Part shown: piece by piece, positions 1 through 8,835 of the stretch
Layout: every line of letters begins with the position of its first letter
How positions within the stretch are numbered: the first letter of the stretch is position 1
DNA from: Kiloniella spongiae
GTDB taxonomy: Bacteria > Pseudomonadota > Alphaproteobacteria > Kiloniellales > Kiloniellaceae
Direction: 5' to 3'
Length of the DNA: 64,000 nt
Assembly: GCF_001026905.1 (NCBI RefSeq)
Contig: NZ_LAQL01000016.1
Span: 35,593-99,592, forward strand
Translations under genes and position numbers: made by a program
The notes under the pieces: generated by a model
What the model was told of the DNA's origin: nothing
The model's input: the letters and a program-made list of their open reading frames with translations, nothing else
Database searches by the model: none

Positions 1-1
1 G

Positions 2-79
2 GCGTTTATACCAGTTGCTATCTTCATCGCCGTCCACCTGATTTATCGCGGGCAATTACGTAAAGAAGCGATTGCCTAA
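2..79 (+). CDS. C-terminal end of an unidentified membrane protein (partial)
   Basis: The first 79 bases hold an open frame ending in TAA at 77-79. It encodes 25 residues: a hydrophobic stretch resembling the last transmembrane helix, then a basic tail (RGQLRKEAIA). The gene begins upstream of the window, so the family cannot be named. It converges on bamE. The short open frame alone is weak evidence; the helix-plus-basic-tail pattern is what makes it believable. Confidence 0.4.
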   Translation, partial: AFIPVAIFIAVHLIYRGQLRKEAIA

Positions 80-120
80 CACCAAAAAGCTCACAATTTA
101 AAAAGGGGATGTATTCTTTT

Positions 121-579
121 TTACTTTGTACCCGGTGGTGTAAAGCGCCCCAAGTTTCCTAACAACTGCTGAAGGATAGTAAGATCTTGGCCTTCGGTTG
201 GTGTCTCACGTGTTACCGGATCAATTACGCGTCCATCTTCCAGCGCAAATTGTTGTGATTCTTCCAGTTTTCCATCTTCAGAGAATTTGACAACAAGAAT
301 GCTTCGATCAAGAACAACAGGGTCATAAAAGGCTGTCTTTTCCACTCTCTCACCAACGTAATACCAAACCTGGTCTTTAAAAGTAGAAAGAGTTGAGGGA
401 GATCCTAGCAATTCAGCTACATCACGGCGACTGGACACACCCGTTTCCAGTTTACTGACCTCTTCCGGATCTGGATAGTTCCCCCGAACATTAACGTAAC
501 TTTCACAAGCGCTTAATGCGACGGGGAAAAGCATTGCTGCCAAAAGAGTTTTGGCTTTTGAGGAAACTTTATAAGACAT
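121..579 (-). CDS. bamE: Outer membrane protein assembly factor BamE (SmpA/OmlA family lipoprotein)
   Basis: A 152-aa lipoprotein. The signal peptide ends in a lipobox (LSAC) with the lipidated cysteine at residue 25. The SmpA/OmlA core follows, with the family pattern of a GVSSRRDVAELLGSPS helix-turn and then YYVGERVEK. In this family the protein is an accessory subunit of the BAM complex that folds outer-membrane beta-barrels, anchored on the periplasmic face of the outer membrane. It is divergent from the CBP3-like chaperone gene with a 157-bp gap. The residues after 130 look disordered, as is common in alphaproteobacterial members. Confidence 0.88.
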   Translation of the reverse strand: MSYKVSSKAKTLLAAMLFPVALSACESYVNVRGNYPDPEEVSKLETGVSSRRDVAELLGSPSTLSTFKDQVWYYVGERVEKTAFYDPVVLDRSILVVKFSEDGKLEESQQFALEDGRVIDPVTRETPTEGQDLTILQQLLGNLGRFTPPGTK

Positions 580-736
580 AACGATATTCTGACCCTATTG
601 ATCTAACTAAAAACGTTTGGTTCTTTAACATAAAACATGTTTTTGCTAAACCATACGCGTTACACAGGCACTATACTCGTCTATATACTTTTTTCGAGTC
701 ATAAATCCAAGCTGATAATATCAAGGGGATCAATAG

Positions 737-1261
737 TTGTTCAGGAAACTTTTTCGTCGCGATAACGAATCTGACGCAGTACATGATCTATACGCTGGTC
801 TTATAGAGCAAGCACGGCAAAAAGAGTTTTACGAGAACCATTCCGTTCCTGATAGCCTGGACGGTCGTTTCGATATGATCACCCTTCATATGTTTTTGAT
901 CTTACATAGATTAAAAACAGACAAAGGGACAACAGAAGCATTCTCCCAAAAACTATTTGACCTTATGTTTTACGATATGGACCTTAGTTTGAGGGAAATG
1001 GGAGTCGGCGATGTCGGCGTTGGTAAACGCGTCAAAGCAATGTTACAAGGGTTTTATGGTCGTGTTGCTGCTTATGAAGAAGCCCTGCAGCAAGGAGAGA
1101 AGTCTCTCGAAGAGGCTTTGGGCCGCAACCTCTACGGAACAACAGAAGCAGATCAAGCCTCAATACAATATATGAGAGACTATCTCGTTCGGCAGATAGA
1201 GCATCTTGAAGAGCAAGATATTGTTCAGATAATGTCTGGCAAGATTACTTTTTGCGCTTAA
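737..1261 (+). CDS. Ubiquinol-cytochrome c chaperone (CBP3 family)
   Basis: A 174-aa soluble protein resembling the bacterial members of the CBP3/UQCC1 family, which assist cytochrome bc1 assembly. Visible family features are the helical segment around FDMITLHMFLILHRLK, then FSQKLFDLMFYDMD and the MGVGDVGVGKRVKAM signature. It appears to start with TTG at 737, preceded by AAGGGG at 723-728; no in-frame ATG lies before the conserved region. The adjacent bamE and DUF177 genes match the usual alphaproteobacterial order, supporting the call. Confidence 0.8.
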   Translation: MFRKLFRRDNESDAVHDLYAGLIEQARQKEFYENHSVPDSLDGRFDMITLHMFLILHRLKTDKGTTEAFSQKLFDLMFYDMDLSLREMGVGDVGVGKRVKAMLQGFYGRVAAYEEALQQGEKSLEEALGRNLYGTTEADQASIQYMRDYLVRQIEHLEEQDIVQIMSGKITFCA

Positions 1262-1421
1262 AACTTTGTATAGCAGCTTTGCAATAAAATAAATTGACCC
1301 ATAATTTCACTGCCCTTATTGTGCGCGATCTTGAGTTTAAGTGTAGATTTTGATTGTTATCAGTTCATACATACGCTTAATAAAAAGCAATATCGTTTGA
1401 AATTTAATCAGGAGTTCTGCA

Positions 1422-1979
1422 ATGGAAACGCCGTGCGAAAGTGAATTTTCGCGTCGCTATCCCGTTGATAAAGTTCAGGCACGTTCACAGGTTTTGAATT
1501 TAAAGGCAAAACCCGAAGAATGTGATGCTGTGGCAAAGAGATTTGATTTAATCGAATTAAAATCACTTTCCGCAACGCTGGAACTTGACCCGATGGGGAA
1601 GGGCTCGTTACTTGATGTCAAAGGCCGTTTAAGAGCTAAAGTCACACAATATTGCATATTATCTGCAGAACCTGTGCCTTCGGATATAGATGAAGCCTTT
1701 GAAATTATGTATAGCTTTGAGCCAATCAGGGATACCGCAGAAGAAATCTTGATTGATATTGATGTAGAAGATCCGCCTGAAATGGCTGATCCAACAGGAA
1801 TTGATTTTGGTGAGGCTATTGTTCAGCAGCTAGCTGTTATGTTAGACCCATATCCGAAAGCACAAAATTCTACTTGGGATGGCGATTCTGTGGACGAAGC
1901 GCCGGATGAAGAAGAAATACAGGAAGCAGCTAAAACAAGCCCGTTTTCTGTACTAAAAGACCTACAAATTAAAAAGTAG
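1422..1979 (+). CDS. DUF177 (YceD-like) protein
   Basis: A 185-aa protein of the DUF177/YceD family, found just upstream of rpmF in most bacteria and linked to ribosome or 23S rRNA metabolism; the molecular role is not settled. The family core is visible as LRAKVTQYCILSAEPVPSDIDEAFEIMY, with the first family cysteine kept and the second replaced. An acidic region (DEAPDEEEIQEA) and a lysine-rich tail end the protein. The ATG at 1422 follows CAGGAG at a good distance. An rpmF-plsX-fabH series follows. Confidence 0.82.
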   Translation: METPCESEFSRRYPVDKVQARSQVLNLKAKPEECDAVAKRFDLIELKSLSATLELDPMGKGSLLDVKGRLRAKVTQYCILSAEPVPSDIDEAFEIMYSFEPIRDTAEEILIDIDVEDPPEMADPTGIDFGEAIVQQLAVMLDPYPKAQNSTWDGDSVDEAPDEEEIQEAAKTSPFSVLKDLQIKK

Positions 1980-2001
1980 AGTATCTTTACCTTAGTTAGG
2001 G

Positions 2002-2045
2002 CTTGCCGTGAGCGAAGTTATTCGTTAATAAGCGGCGAGTTTTTT
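2002..2045 (+). terminator. Possible terminator or attenuator between the DUF177 gene and rpmF
   Basis: CTTGCCG (2002-2008) pairs with CGGCGAG (2033-2039) including one G-U, with an inner GCGAA/TTCGT stem, and a run of six T follows at 2040-2045. It lies 22 bp after the DUF177 stop codon and could uncouple that gene from rpmF or attenuate read-through. Confidence 0.5.
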
Positions 2046-2073
2046 ATTAAAGCTGAATGCGAGAGTTAGAGCA

Positions 2074-2253
2074 ATGGCTGTTCCAAAGAGTAAGATTAGT
2101 AATTCCCGTCGCGGTCAGCGTCGGTCACACGATGCGCTTCCTGCAAGCGTTTCACAAGAATGCCCAAGCTGTGGTGAGCTGAAACGCCCACACCATGTTT
2201 GCGCTTCATGCGGCACTTATGATGGTCGCGACGTAGCAGAAGCTGAAGCCTAA
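2074..2253 (+). CDS. rpmF: 50S ribosomal protein L32
   Basis: A 59-aa protein starting [20 protein letters not shown], the diagnostic L32 N-terminus. It carries four cysteines (C30, C33, C43, C46) in two CxxC pairs, so it is the zinc-binding (C+) form. L32 is a component of the large ribosomal subunit. It is followed by a hairpin terminator at 2280 and then plsX, the standard order. Confidence 0.95.
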   Translation: MAVPKSKISNSRRGQRRSHDALPASVSQECPSCGELKRPHHVCASCGTYDGRDVAEAEA

Positions 2254-2279
2254 GGCTTGTCAAAATAGTCTTTTGTGAT

Positions 2280-2313
2280 AGGCCGATCATTGCGATGGTC
2301 GGCCTTTCTTTTA
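2280..2313 (+). terminator. Rho-independent terminator after rpmF
   Basis: AGGCCGA (2280-2286) and TCGGCCT (2299-2305) form a perfect stem followed by TTCTTTT. It lies 26 bp past the rpmF stop and overlaps the longest possible N-terminal extension of the plsX frame, arguing for the later plsX start at 2341. Confidence 0.75.
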
Positions 2314-2340
2314 TGGATCAATTTGACAAACGGGAAACCA

Positions 2341-3387
2341 GTGAGCGCTAGCATAACCATAGCCTTAGATGCAATGGGAGGTGACGACGCACCGGATATC
2401 GTCGTGCATGGGGCAGAAATAGCTTCACAAAGATATCCTAACGTCAGATTTCTCATGTTTGGTCGAGAGCAAGAGGTTATGCCTCTGCTGGAAAAAACGA
2501 CCCGATTAAAGAACGTCGTTGACTTTATTCATACAGAGGACAAAGTTCTCAGTGATGATAAACCTGCTGTTGCCTTACGCTCTGGGCGTAAGTCATCAAT
2601 GCGCCTTGCCATAAACGCCGTACAGGATGGCCGTGCGGACGGTGTTGTTTCCGCCGGAAACACTGGTGCTCTTATGGCCATGTCAAAATTTGTCCTCAAA
2701 ACCCTTCCTGGTGTCGACCGTCCGGCAATTGCTTCTTTCTTTCCAACATTACGTGGGGAATCCCTTATGTTGGATCTGGGCGCTAATCTTAGTTGTGATG
2801 CGGATAATCTGGTTGATTTCGCCGTGATGGGAAATGCCTTTGCCCGCTGCGTTCTTGGTGTACAAGAACCATCGGTTGGCATTCTCAATGTCGGAACCGA
2901 AGATGTTAAAGGACACGAATACCTACAAGTAGCTAGCTCGATGCTTCGCAAGGCAGATCTCCCTGGTGATTTCGTTGGTTTTGTTGAGGGGGACGATATT
3001 GGTAAAGGCACTGTAGATGTTATTGTGACAGACGGCTTTACTGGTAATGTTGCTTTAAAAACGGCTGAAGGTACTGCCAAACTCATTTCAGAGTTTTTCA
3101 GACAGACATTCAAAAGCAGTATATTAGCAAGTCTTGGCTATTTACTGGCAAGTTCTTCATTGAACAAATTAAAGAAACGTGTTGACCCCCGCTTGTATAA
3201 TGGGGCTATCTTTCTGGGTTTGAACGGCATTGCCGTTAAAAGCCACGGCGGTACAGACGCAATTGGATTTGCCAATGCAATCGGTGTTGCTGTTGATATG
3301 CGTGATCAGGATATCGTCACCAAAATTCGTGAAGATTTCGATTCGTTGACTCGTGAACCGATTAATGAGCAGGCTGGGTTTGAATGA
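2341..3387 (+). CDS. plsX: Phosphate acyltransferase PlsX
   Basis: A 348-aa enzyme that makes acyl-phosphate from acyl-ACP for phospholipid synthesis; it is a peripheral membrane enzyme. The N-terminus [15 protein letters not shown] is the PlsX hallmark, and [12 protein letters not shown] and [23 protein letters not shown] are further family blocks. I place the start at GTG 2341 ([13 protein letters not shown]), not the in-frame ATG at 2275, because the extension would run through the rpmF terminator hairpin and lacks family similarity. The stop overlaps the fabH start by 4 bp (ATGA), so the two are translationally coupled. Confidence 0.93.
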   Translation: MSASITIALDAMGGDDAPDIVVHGAEIASQRYPNVRFLMFGREQEVMPLLEKTTRLKNVVDFIHTEDKVLSDDKPAVALRSGRKSSMRLAINAVQDGRADGVVSAGNTGALMAMSKFVLKTLPGVDRPAIASFFPTLRGESLMLDLGANLSCDADNLVDFAVMGNAFARCVLGVQEPSVGILNVGTEDVKGHEYLQVASSMLRKADLPGDFVGFVEGDDIGKGTVDVIVTDGFTGNVALKTAEGTAKLISEFFRQTFKSSILASLGYLLASSSLNKLKKRVDPRLYNGAIFLGLNGIAVKSHGGTDAIGFANAIGVAVDMRDQDIVTKIREDFDSLTREPINEQAGFE

Positions 3388-4358
3388 TAGTGCGTGCAAA
3401 TATCAAAGGCTGTGGCTCTTATTTACCAGAGCGTATCCTTACGAATGATCAATTGGCTGAACGTGTTGATACGTCTGACGAATGGATCCGCCAACGTACA
3501 GGCATTAGACACAGATATATAGCCGGCGAAAACGAACTAACTTCAGATTTAGCAACAAAAGCAGCGTTGGCCGCACTGGAACATGCTAACATTGATGTTT
3601 CTGAAATTGATTTGATCGTCTGCGCAACAGCCACACCTGATGAAACCTTCCCAGCCACAGCAACAGTCGTTCAGAAAAACCTTGGCGTAGTCAAAGGTGC
3701 AGCCTTTGACCTACAAGCCGTCTGTAGCGGCTTTGTCTATGGTTTGTCTGTCGTTGATAGTCTGATTAAAACCGGGCAGGCAAAGACAGCATTACTTATC
3801 GGTGCAGAAACCTTTTCTCGTATTCTTGATTGGGAAGACCGTTCAACTTGCGTTCTTTTCGGTGACGGAGCAGGGGCAATTGTAATCCAGGCCGAAGAAG
3901 GTAATGGGGATACTAACGACAGTGGTATTTTGAGTACGCATATTTATGCGGATGGACGATGCCATGACGCTCTCTATGTTGATGGCGGACCATCTTCTAC
4001 CGGAACAACGGGCTTTCTTCGGATGGAAGGAAAAGAAGTTTTCCGCCAAGCCGTCACCAGAATGCCGGAAGCCATTGATACAGCGCTCAAGCAATCCGAA
4101 TTATCACCAGAAGATATTGACTGGCTTGTTCCTCATCAAGCGAATATCCGTATCATTGAAGCTATGGGCAAAAAACTTAAGTTGCCCAAAGAACGTGTTG
4201 TTGTGACAGTTGATAAACACGCGAATACGTCCGCTGCTTCGATACCACTTGCTTTGACCGAAGCCGTTTATGATGGCCGAATCAAGCGCGGTGATATGAT
4301 AATGATGGCCGCCATGGGCGGTGGTTTCACTTGGGGATCAGCTCTCATACGGTGGTAA
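3384..4358 (+). CDS. fabH: Beta-ketoacyl-ACP synthase III (FabH)
   Basis: A 324-aa condensing enzyme that starts fatty-acid elongation by joining acetyl-CoA and malonyl-ACP. The Cys-His-Asn triad is visible: C114 in AVCSGF, H252 in VPHQANIRI and N282 in KHANTSAAS. The [13 protein letters not shown] ending is typical. Length is normal for the family. It overlaps plsX by 4 bp, consistent with co-translation in the fatty-acid/phospholipid operon. Confidence 0.96.
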   Translation: MIVRANIKGCGSYLPERILTNDQLAERVDTSDEWIRQRTGIRHRYIAGENELTSDLATKAALAALEHANIDVSEIDLIVCATATPDETFPATATVVQKNLGVVKGAAFDLQAVCSGFVYGLSVVDSLIKTGQAKTALLIGAETFSRILDWEDRSTCVLFGDGAGAIVIQAEEGNGDTNDSGILSTHIYADGRCHDALYVDGGPSSTGTTGFLRMEGKEVFRQAVTRMPEAIDTALKQSELSPEDIDWLVPHQANIRIIEAMGKKLKLPKERVVVTVDKHANTSAASIPLALTEAVYDGRIKRGDMIMMAAMGGGFTWGSALIRW

Positions 4359-4512
4359 TTAGGATCTATTCGAAACAATGTTTTATGACATCTTTTCGAG
4401 ATAAAACTTGTAATTTCCTGAAAAGTTTAGCAAAATTGCCTTGTATATCATATGAGTTACTGGTTTTTCCGGGGAATTCACATAACGATAACAAGGGGAG
4501 TGGAACTTCATT

Positions 4513-4809
4513 ATGAGCACTACAGTCACTCGTGCTGATCTCAGTGAAGCCGTATATCAAGAAGTTGGCCTATCCAGAAATGAGTCTGCAGATTTAGTAG
4601 AATCTGTATTAAACGAAATTTCTGACACCTTGATCAAAGGTGATTCGGTTAAAATATCATCGTTTGGTAGTTTTGCCGTTCGTGAAAAAGGCGAACGCAT
4701 TGGACGTAACCCAAAAACTGGGGAAGAAGTTCCAATTTTACCACGCAGAGTTCTCGTGTTCCGAGCATCTCACGTTTTGAAAAATAAAATTAATACATCT
4801 CTGTCTTAG
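4513..4809 (+). CDS. ihfA: Integration host factor subunit alpha
   Basis: A 98-aa HU/IHF-family DNA-bending protein. The beta-arm region reads [23 protein letters not shown]; the NPKTGEEV...PRRV form and the position before a MerR-type gene favour IHF alpha over HU. It would pair with IHF beta encoded elsewhere. The ATG follows AAGGGGAGTGG at 4493-4503. A 154-bp gap separates it from fabH, so it may have its own promoter. Confidence 0.93.
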   Translation: MSTTVTRADLSEAVYQEVGLSRNESADLVESVLNEISDTLIKGDSVKISSFGSFAVREKGERIGRNPKTGEEVPILPRRVLVFRASHVLKNKINTSLS

Positions 4810-4884
4810 AAGATCGTATTATTTTATCGGAACGCGTCGGTAAAATACTGACACAACCTAGAAAAGCAGGAGTTTAATCTGCAA

Positions 4885-5322
4885 ATGTCTGCTGCGGAAA
4901 CCTCAAGCAAATCTGCGGCTGCGTTCCGGACGATTAGCGAAGTATCTGGCGACTTGGATGTTCCTCAGCATGTGCTGCGGTTCTGGGAAACAAAATTCCC
5001 CCAAGTCAAACCATTGAAACGCGCTGGACGCAGGCGTTATTACCGCCCTGAAGATCTGAAAATACTTCGTCAGATCAGAGATCTTCTGTACAAAGACGGA
5101 TACACCATTAAAGGTGTGCAAAAACTCTTTAAAGAAGGCGCTCTAAAGGCGAACAGTTCACCTGACACCGAGACATCAGAACCTCAAAATGCTGCTGTTG
5201 AAAAACCTGGAAACGATAAAAAAAATGAAAAGAACTTCGTAGATAAAGCTCTTGGTCTTTCGTTTGAGCAGCAAAAAGAAGTTTTGGGTGAATTAAAATC
5301 CATTCGATCCCTGCTAGATTAA
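4885..5322 (+). CDS. MerR family transcriptional regulator
   Basis: A 145-aa protein with a MerR-type winged helix at about residues 16-85 ([21 protein letters not shown], then [21 protein letters not shown]). A charged linker and a short C-terminal helix follow. There are no metal-binding cysteines, so it is not a metal sensor of the MerR/ZntR type. A MerR-family gene directly after ihfA is a recurrent alphaproteobacterial arrangement; its targets are not evident from the sequence. Confidence 0.85.
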   Translation: MSAAETSSKSAAAFRTISEVSGDLDVPQHVLRFWETKFPQVKPLKRAGRRRYYRPEDLKILRQIRDLLYKDGYTIKGVQKLFKEGALKANSSPDTETSEPQNAAVEKPGNDKKNEKNFVDKALGLSFEQQKEVLGELKSIRSLLD

Positions 5323-5424
5323 AATTTCACTTTTTTCGCTGAAATACCATTGCCTTGAACTATGGGCGAATGTATATATTGCCCTGAAAAGCGATATGAT
5401 AAAAGTACTGAGACTTTTCTCTAT

Positions 5425-5501
5425 CGGAGTATAGCGCAGTCTGGTAGCGCACTTGGCTGGGGGCCAAGGGGTCGCAGGTTCGAATCCTGCTACTCCGACC
5501 A
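5425..5501 (+). tRNA. tRNA-Pro (anticodon GGG)
   Basis: A 77-nt cloverleaf: acceptor stem CGGAGTA/TACTCCG, D arm with AGCGCAGTCTGGTAGCGC, anticodon stem CTTGG/CCAAG around loop CTGGGGG (anticodon GGG), T arm GCAGGTTCGAATCCTGC, discriminator A and encoded CCA. GGG decodes proline codons CCC/CCU. Confidence 0.97.
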
Positions 5502-5509
5502 AAACAAAA

Positions 5510-5541
5510 CCTCTGATCCTGTTAAGGGTCAGAGGTTTTTT
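5510..5541 (+). terminator. Rho-independent terminator after tRNA-Pro
   Basis: CCTCTGATCC pairs with GGGTCAGAGG across a TGTTAA loop, followed by TTTTTT. It begins 8 bp after the tRNA CCA end. Confidence 0.9.
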
Positions 5542-5647
5542 GATTCTTTATCTGTTCATAAATTCAACAACTTATCAGGCTGGTATTATTGTTCCACTAT
5601 GATAGTCTTTGCCCAGGATTAAGACGCTTTGGGGATTTATCGGTATA

Positions 5648-6427
5648 ATGACCGAAAACGGTAAAATTAATACAGCTTTGGAAGTTAAAGGTCTGAGCAA
5701 AAGCTTTAATGGTCTAAAAGCACTTGATGCTGTTGACCTTAAAGTAAGTTCAGGAGAAACGCTGGTTATTATTGGTCCGTCAGGTAGCGGAAAAACACTG
5801 TTACTTAAAGTGCTGCTTGGTATTATCCCGTATGATATGGGGCATATTTTTGTTAATGGCCATCCCAAAGAAGAACTAGAAGATAATTCGCATAATTTCC
5901 TTGATTGTTTTGGCATGCTTTTTCAGCAGTCAGCACTCTTTGATTCTATGACAGTGTGGGAGAACATTGCCTTTAAAGAGTTAAAAAAACAAAACGCTAA
6001 CAGAGAAGAAGTCAAAGCCTCTGTTATTGCTCTGTTAGATCAAGTCGGACTGAAACAGGATGTGGCCGATTTATTCCCAGCTGAATTATCCGGGGGTATG
6101 CAAAAAAGGGTCGGGTTAGCCAGAGCATTTGCTGGAGATCCTGAATTCTTATTCCTGGATGAACCAACAGCCGGGCTTGATCCTATAATGAGTAATTCCA
6201 TTAGTCAGCTCATCAATCAGCAGGCTAAAGAGCATTTTTCAACATCAATTATTATCAGCAGTGATTTGGATTCAGCCCGTAGTATCTCGACAAATATCAT
6301 GATGCTACATGAAGGGAAAGTCGTGTGGCACGGAACAACAGATGACCTGGACAAGACAAAAAACCCTTATGTTCAGCAGTTTATTCATAAGTCGGCTGAA
6401 GGTCCTATTTCCGTTCTGACTGAATAA
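5648..6427 (+). CDS. ABC transporter ATP-binding protein, MlaF-like
   Basis: A 259-aa ABC ATPase with Walker A GPSGSGKT (residues 43-50), signature LSGGMQKRVGLARA, Walker B FLFLDEP and the AGLDPIMSN block. The GGMQKR signature and DPIM extension resemble MlaF, the ATPase of the phospholipid transporter that maintains outer-membrane asymmetry. ATG 5648 is preferred over the upstream TTG at 5609 because the extra 13 residues have no family similarity. No MlaE permease or MlaD substrate protein is adjacent, so partners must be elsewhere. The stop abuts the yigZ-type ATG at 6428. Confidence 0.8.
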   Translation: MTENGKINTALEVKGLSKSFNGLKALDAVDLKVSSGETLVIIGPSGSGKTLLLKVLLGIIPYDMGHIFVNGHPKEELEDNSHNFLDCFGMLFQQSALFDSMTVWENIAFKELKKQNANREEVKASVIALLDQVGLKQDVADLFPAELSGGMQKRVGLARAFAGDPEFLFLDEPTAGLDPIMSNSISQLINQQAKEHFSTSIIISSDLDSARSISTNIMMLHEGKVVWHGTTDDLDKTKNPYVQQFIHKSAEGPISVLTE

Positions 6428-6991
6428 ATGTTTTATGTTGATTGCGAAAATTCTACTGAAATAGATGAGAAAAAATCTCGCTTTATCTCTTTCTTGATGC
6501 CGGCTTCATGTTTTGAAACCCGTTTGGCTGAATTACGAGGCCAACATAAAAAAGCAAATCACCATGTCTGGGCTTTCAGACGTTTAAATAAATACGATCA
6601 AATAGAAGAGGGCGCTAGTGATGATGGCGAACCCTCTGGCACATCGGGTCCTCCCACCCTAAAAGTCTTACAAGGTAACGAGTTAATCAACACTGCTGTT
6701 ATTACAGTACGGTATTTTGGCGGAACAAAGTTGGGTACAGGCGGTTTGGTTCGTGCTTATAGCGAAAGTACGAAACAAGTTATTCAAGATGCAAACCTTC
6801 TTGCATACGTAAGATTATGCAAGCTGAAACTTGTTCTTCCTTTTAAATTTATTTCACATGCAGAATATCTATGTGATCAAATCGGAATCGAAATACTTCA
6901 AAAGGATTTTGGTACGACCGGGGCAACTTTTGTAGTGGAAAGCGTGGAAGAGAACCTATCTGAATTACAGGGAAAGCTTAATCTTCGTTAA
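6428..6991 (+). CDS. YigZ/IMPACT family protein (UPF0029)
   Basis: A 187-aa protein with the IMPACT-family core: KKSRFISFL, the HHVWAFR block, then DDGEPSGTSGPPTL and VRYFGGTKLGTGGLVRAY. The family has an RNase PH-like fold and a link to translation control; its bacterial biochemical role is not firmly known. It starts on the base after the ATPase stop, so the two are co-transcribed. Its last 14 bases overlap a convergent small gene. Confidence 0.87.
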   Translation: MFYVDCENSTEIDEKKSRFISFLMPASCFETRLAELRGQHKKANHHVWAFRRLNKYDQIEEGASDDGEPSGTSGPPTLKVLQGNELINTAVITVRYFGGTKLGTGGLVRAYSESTKQVIQDANLLAYVRLCKLKLVLPFKFISHAEYLCDQIGIEILQKDFGTTGATFVVESVEENLSELQGKLNLR

Positions 6992-7250
6992 GCGCATTCT
7001 CTACAGATGACACAGCTTTCAGAGATTTTGCCAAAGCAAGAAGCTCATTACGAGCAAGCATTAAAGCTTCTCGGTCACTTCCCGAAAGATTATGTTGGGT
7101 CAAACGATAATGAAAAATTCTATGGGCCTGCTTGGTTAACACTGCCCATTTACTGTTTGGATCGTGTACCAAAGACAGGTGCTTGGGCTGCTCGCGTTTA
7201 AGCATAGCCTCAATATCCGTTGTATTTTTTATAGCCCCCTGATGCATCAA
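6978..7250 (-). CDS. Hypothetical protein, 90 aa
   Basis: A small basic, mostly helical protein with no family I recognise. The central part (KHLSLVHDPNSKWAVLTKQAHRIF, split here by spaces in meaning only) has a mix of aromatic and charged residues typical of a real protein, and the C-terminal half is an amphipathic helix ending in an acidic tail. It converges on the YigZ-type gene with a 14-bp overlap of 3' ends. An antisense frame is open over part of it but reads like noise. Confidence 0.5.
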   Translation of the reverse strand: MMHQGAIKNTTDIEAMLKREQPKHLSLVHDPNSKWAVLTKQAHRIFHYRLTQHNLSGSDREALMLARNELLALAKSLKAVSSVENALNED

Positions 7251-7383
7251 GCTTGTCCCTGTACTGTAAGCTTTTTCATCTTCTGATAGTTAGTTAACAG
7301 TTTCTTACTACAATTTAACTAAAATTGCTACTATAAAGCCTCAGTTCAAAACTTGTCTTTCATATTTTGACGAAAATATAGAC

Positions 7384-7409
7384 AAACACCCTCAAAATAG
7401 AGGGTGTTT
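7384..7409 (-). terminator. Hairpin terminator downstream of phhA
   Basis: AAACACCCTC and GAGGGTGTTT form a perfect 10-bp stem around an AAAATA loop. It lies 21 bp past the phhA stop on the minus strand. The flanking sequence is T-rich in both directions, so it may terminate transcription from either side. Confidence 0.75.
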
Positions 7410-7429
7410 ATTAGGTTAAAATTATCAAG

Positions 7430-8233
7430 TTAATGTGTTTTATGATCTGGCGGCGCCGGAACTGGGTTTATATTACCAAGCTTCTTCGCCTCATCAATCA
7501 CGGGGATCAAATCAGAAGTAATCGTTTCAAACAATTGTTCAAAACTATTGATCACATAATAAATAGGTTGATAGATATCAATACGGTAATTTGTCCTGAA
7601 AATATTTAAGGGATCAAATTCCATTATCGTCGGCTTCTGACTATCCATAGAATAGATCGCTTCTCCTGACGAGGATGCCAAACCCGCCCCGTAAATTCTA
7701 TTTCCTTGATTTGTTTTGATTAAGCCAAATTCGACTGTGAACCAGAAAAGCCTTTGAAGAGGCCACATGTACTGCTTTTCAACTGAAAGAGCCAGTTTGC
7801 CATACTCTTGCACATAATCCGCAAAAGATTTGTTTGTCAGCATCGGACAATGTCCATAAATTTCATGAAAGACATCAGGCTCTTGAATGTAATCAAAATC
7901 TTCTCTTACCCGAATAAAGGTTGCTGCGGGAAAACGCCTGTTGGCCAGGATTGAAAAAAAATCTTTCGGGGGGATAACCGCTGGAACAGATTGAACGCCA
8001 AACCCAGTAGCTTCAAAAAGACGCTCACTGACCTCTTTTAATTGAGGAACCTGACGGTTATTTAACCCAAGAATCTCTTTGCCTCGAACAAACTCATCAC
8101 AAACCCGACCTTCAAGAATTTGATTCTGGCGGGTAATTAAATCTCCCCAGATTTCATTCTCTGATCGAGTATAGTGATATAAACCGTTAGTATCCGGTAT
8201 TTTTGATTCATAAGTCGAACCATGGTGTCCCAT
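7430..8233 (-). CDS. phhA: Phenylalanine 4-monooxygenase
   Basis: A 267-aa iron- and pterin-dependent aromatic amino-acid hydroxylase converting phenylalanine to tyrosine. The metal ligands are visible: H123 and H128 in the FHEIYGH motif and E168 in FTVEFGL. Length fits the single-domain bacterial form without an ACT regulatory domain. It is divergent from an Lrp/AsnC regulator at 8365, the usual arrangement for control by aromatic amino acids. No pterin dehydratase gene (phhB) is adjacent, so cofactor recycling must be encoded elsewhere. Confidence 0.95.
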   Translation of the reverse strand: MGHHGSTYESKIPDTNGLYHYTRSENEIWGDLITRQNQILEGRVCDEFVRGKEILGLNNRQVPQLKEVSERLFEATGFGVQSVPAVIPPKDFFSILANRRFPAATFIRVREDFDYIQEPDVFHEIYGHCPMLTNKSFADYVQEYGKLALSVEKQYMWPLQRLFWFTVEFGLIKTNQGNRIYGAGLASSSGEAIYSMDSQKPTIMEFDPLNIFRTNYRIDIYQPIYYVINSFEQLFETITSDLIPVIDEAKKLGNINPVPAPPDHKTH

Positions 8234-8287
8234 TTTTAAACCTCATCAATAAATCTCTGCTTTGGTTGTTTATTTTATCTTAAAAAA

Positions 8288-8302
8288 TGGGGTATTATAT
8301 TC
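8288..8302. promoter_or_regulatory. 15-bp motif ATGGGGTATTATATT in the phhA/lrp divergent region
   Basis: The same 15 bases occur in the same orientation at 28261-28275 upstream of the FAD oxidoreductase gene. Both sites lie 5' of a minus-strand amino-acid catabolic gene. A shared operator, perhaps for the neighbouring Lrp-type regulator, is inferred and untested. Confidence 0.45.
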
Positions 8303-8364
8303 TAATAAGCCTCTCTAATTAAATTTAGAAACTATTTCTATTCAATAAAGCGCAATAAATTGAA

Positions 8365-8826
8365 ATGATTGACCTTGACCTTCTAGATATAAAAATACTT
8401 AGTCTTTTACAAAAAGATGCGTCTCTTTCCACGGCTGAGATTGCTGCCACCATTGGTCTCTCTCAGTCTCCCTGTTGGCGACGGATAAAACGTTTTAGAG
8501 ACGAAGGTTTGATCCGCAAGGAAGTATGTTTACTGGACCCCAAAATTGCTGGTCTAGGTGTGACGGTCTTTGCAACAGTAACATTGGTTCAGCACAGTAA
8601 AGAACAGGTCAGACAATTCGAAGATATTGTGGATCGTCGCCCAGAGATAATGGAATGTTACACCATTACGGGAAACCGGGATTACCTCTTACGAATTGTA
8701 GCAAAAGATATTGAAGCCTATGATCGTATGCTCACAGAACAATTTCTTCACTTGCCAATTATTAATTCCGTAAACTCACGCTTTGCCCTACGAAATGTAA
8801 AATATTCTACTGAACTACCTATTTAG
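8365..8826 (+). CDS. Lrp/AsnC family transcriptional regulator
   Basis: A 153-aa protein with an N-terminal helix-turn-helix (LLDIKILSLLQKDASLST..IAATIGLSQSPCWRRIKRF, about residues 4-48) and a C-terminal RAM/ligand-binding domain (TITGNRDYLLRIVAKDIEAYDRML). Members bind amino acids and act as octamers or dimers on DNA. Divergent placement from phhA (131-bp gap) makes phhA the most likely target. The GNAT gene starts 10 bp after it and is probably co-transcribed. Confidence 0.92.
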   Translation: MIDLDLLDIKILSLLQKDASLSTAEIAATIGLSQSPCWRRIKRFRDEGLIRKEVCLLDPKIAGLGVTVFATVTLVQHSKEQVRQFEDIVDRRPEIMECYTITGNRDYLLRIVAKDIEAYDRMLTEQFLHLPIINSVNSRFALRNVKYSTELPI

Positions 8827-8835
8827 AGAAAAGTT

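Noticed and set aside
2275..2340. N-terminal extension of plsX to ATG 2275
   Set aside because: It runs through the rpmF terminator hairpin and lacks PlsX similarity; GTG 2341 fits the family.
2529..3113. 194-aa open frame antisense to plsX
   Set aside because: It lies wholly inside plsX, whose family motifs are unambiguous, and its translation is serine/threonine-rich without domains.
4331..4516. 61-aa frame between fabH and ihfA
   Set aside because: It begins inside fabH, has no ribosome-binding site and no recognisable features.
5425..5501. tRNA-Pro as an integration site
   Set aside because: No partial tRNA repeat or integrase was found nearby; flanking genes are housekeeping.
7007..7201. 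64-aa plus-strand frame opposite the 90-aa hypothetical
   Set aside because: The minus-strand protein has the more natural composition and position; this one is likely its shadow.
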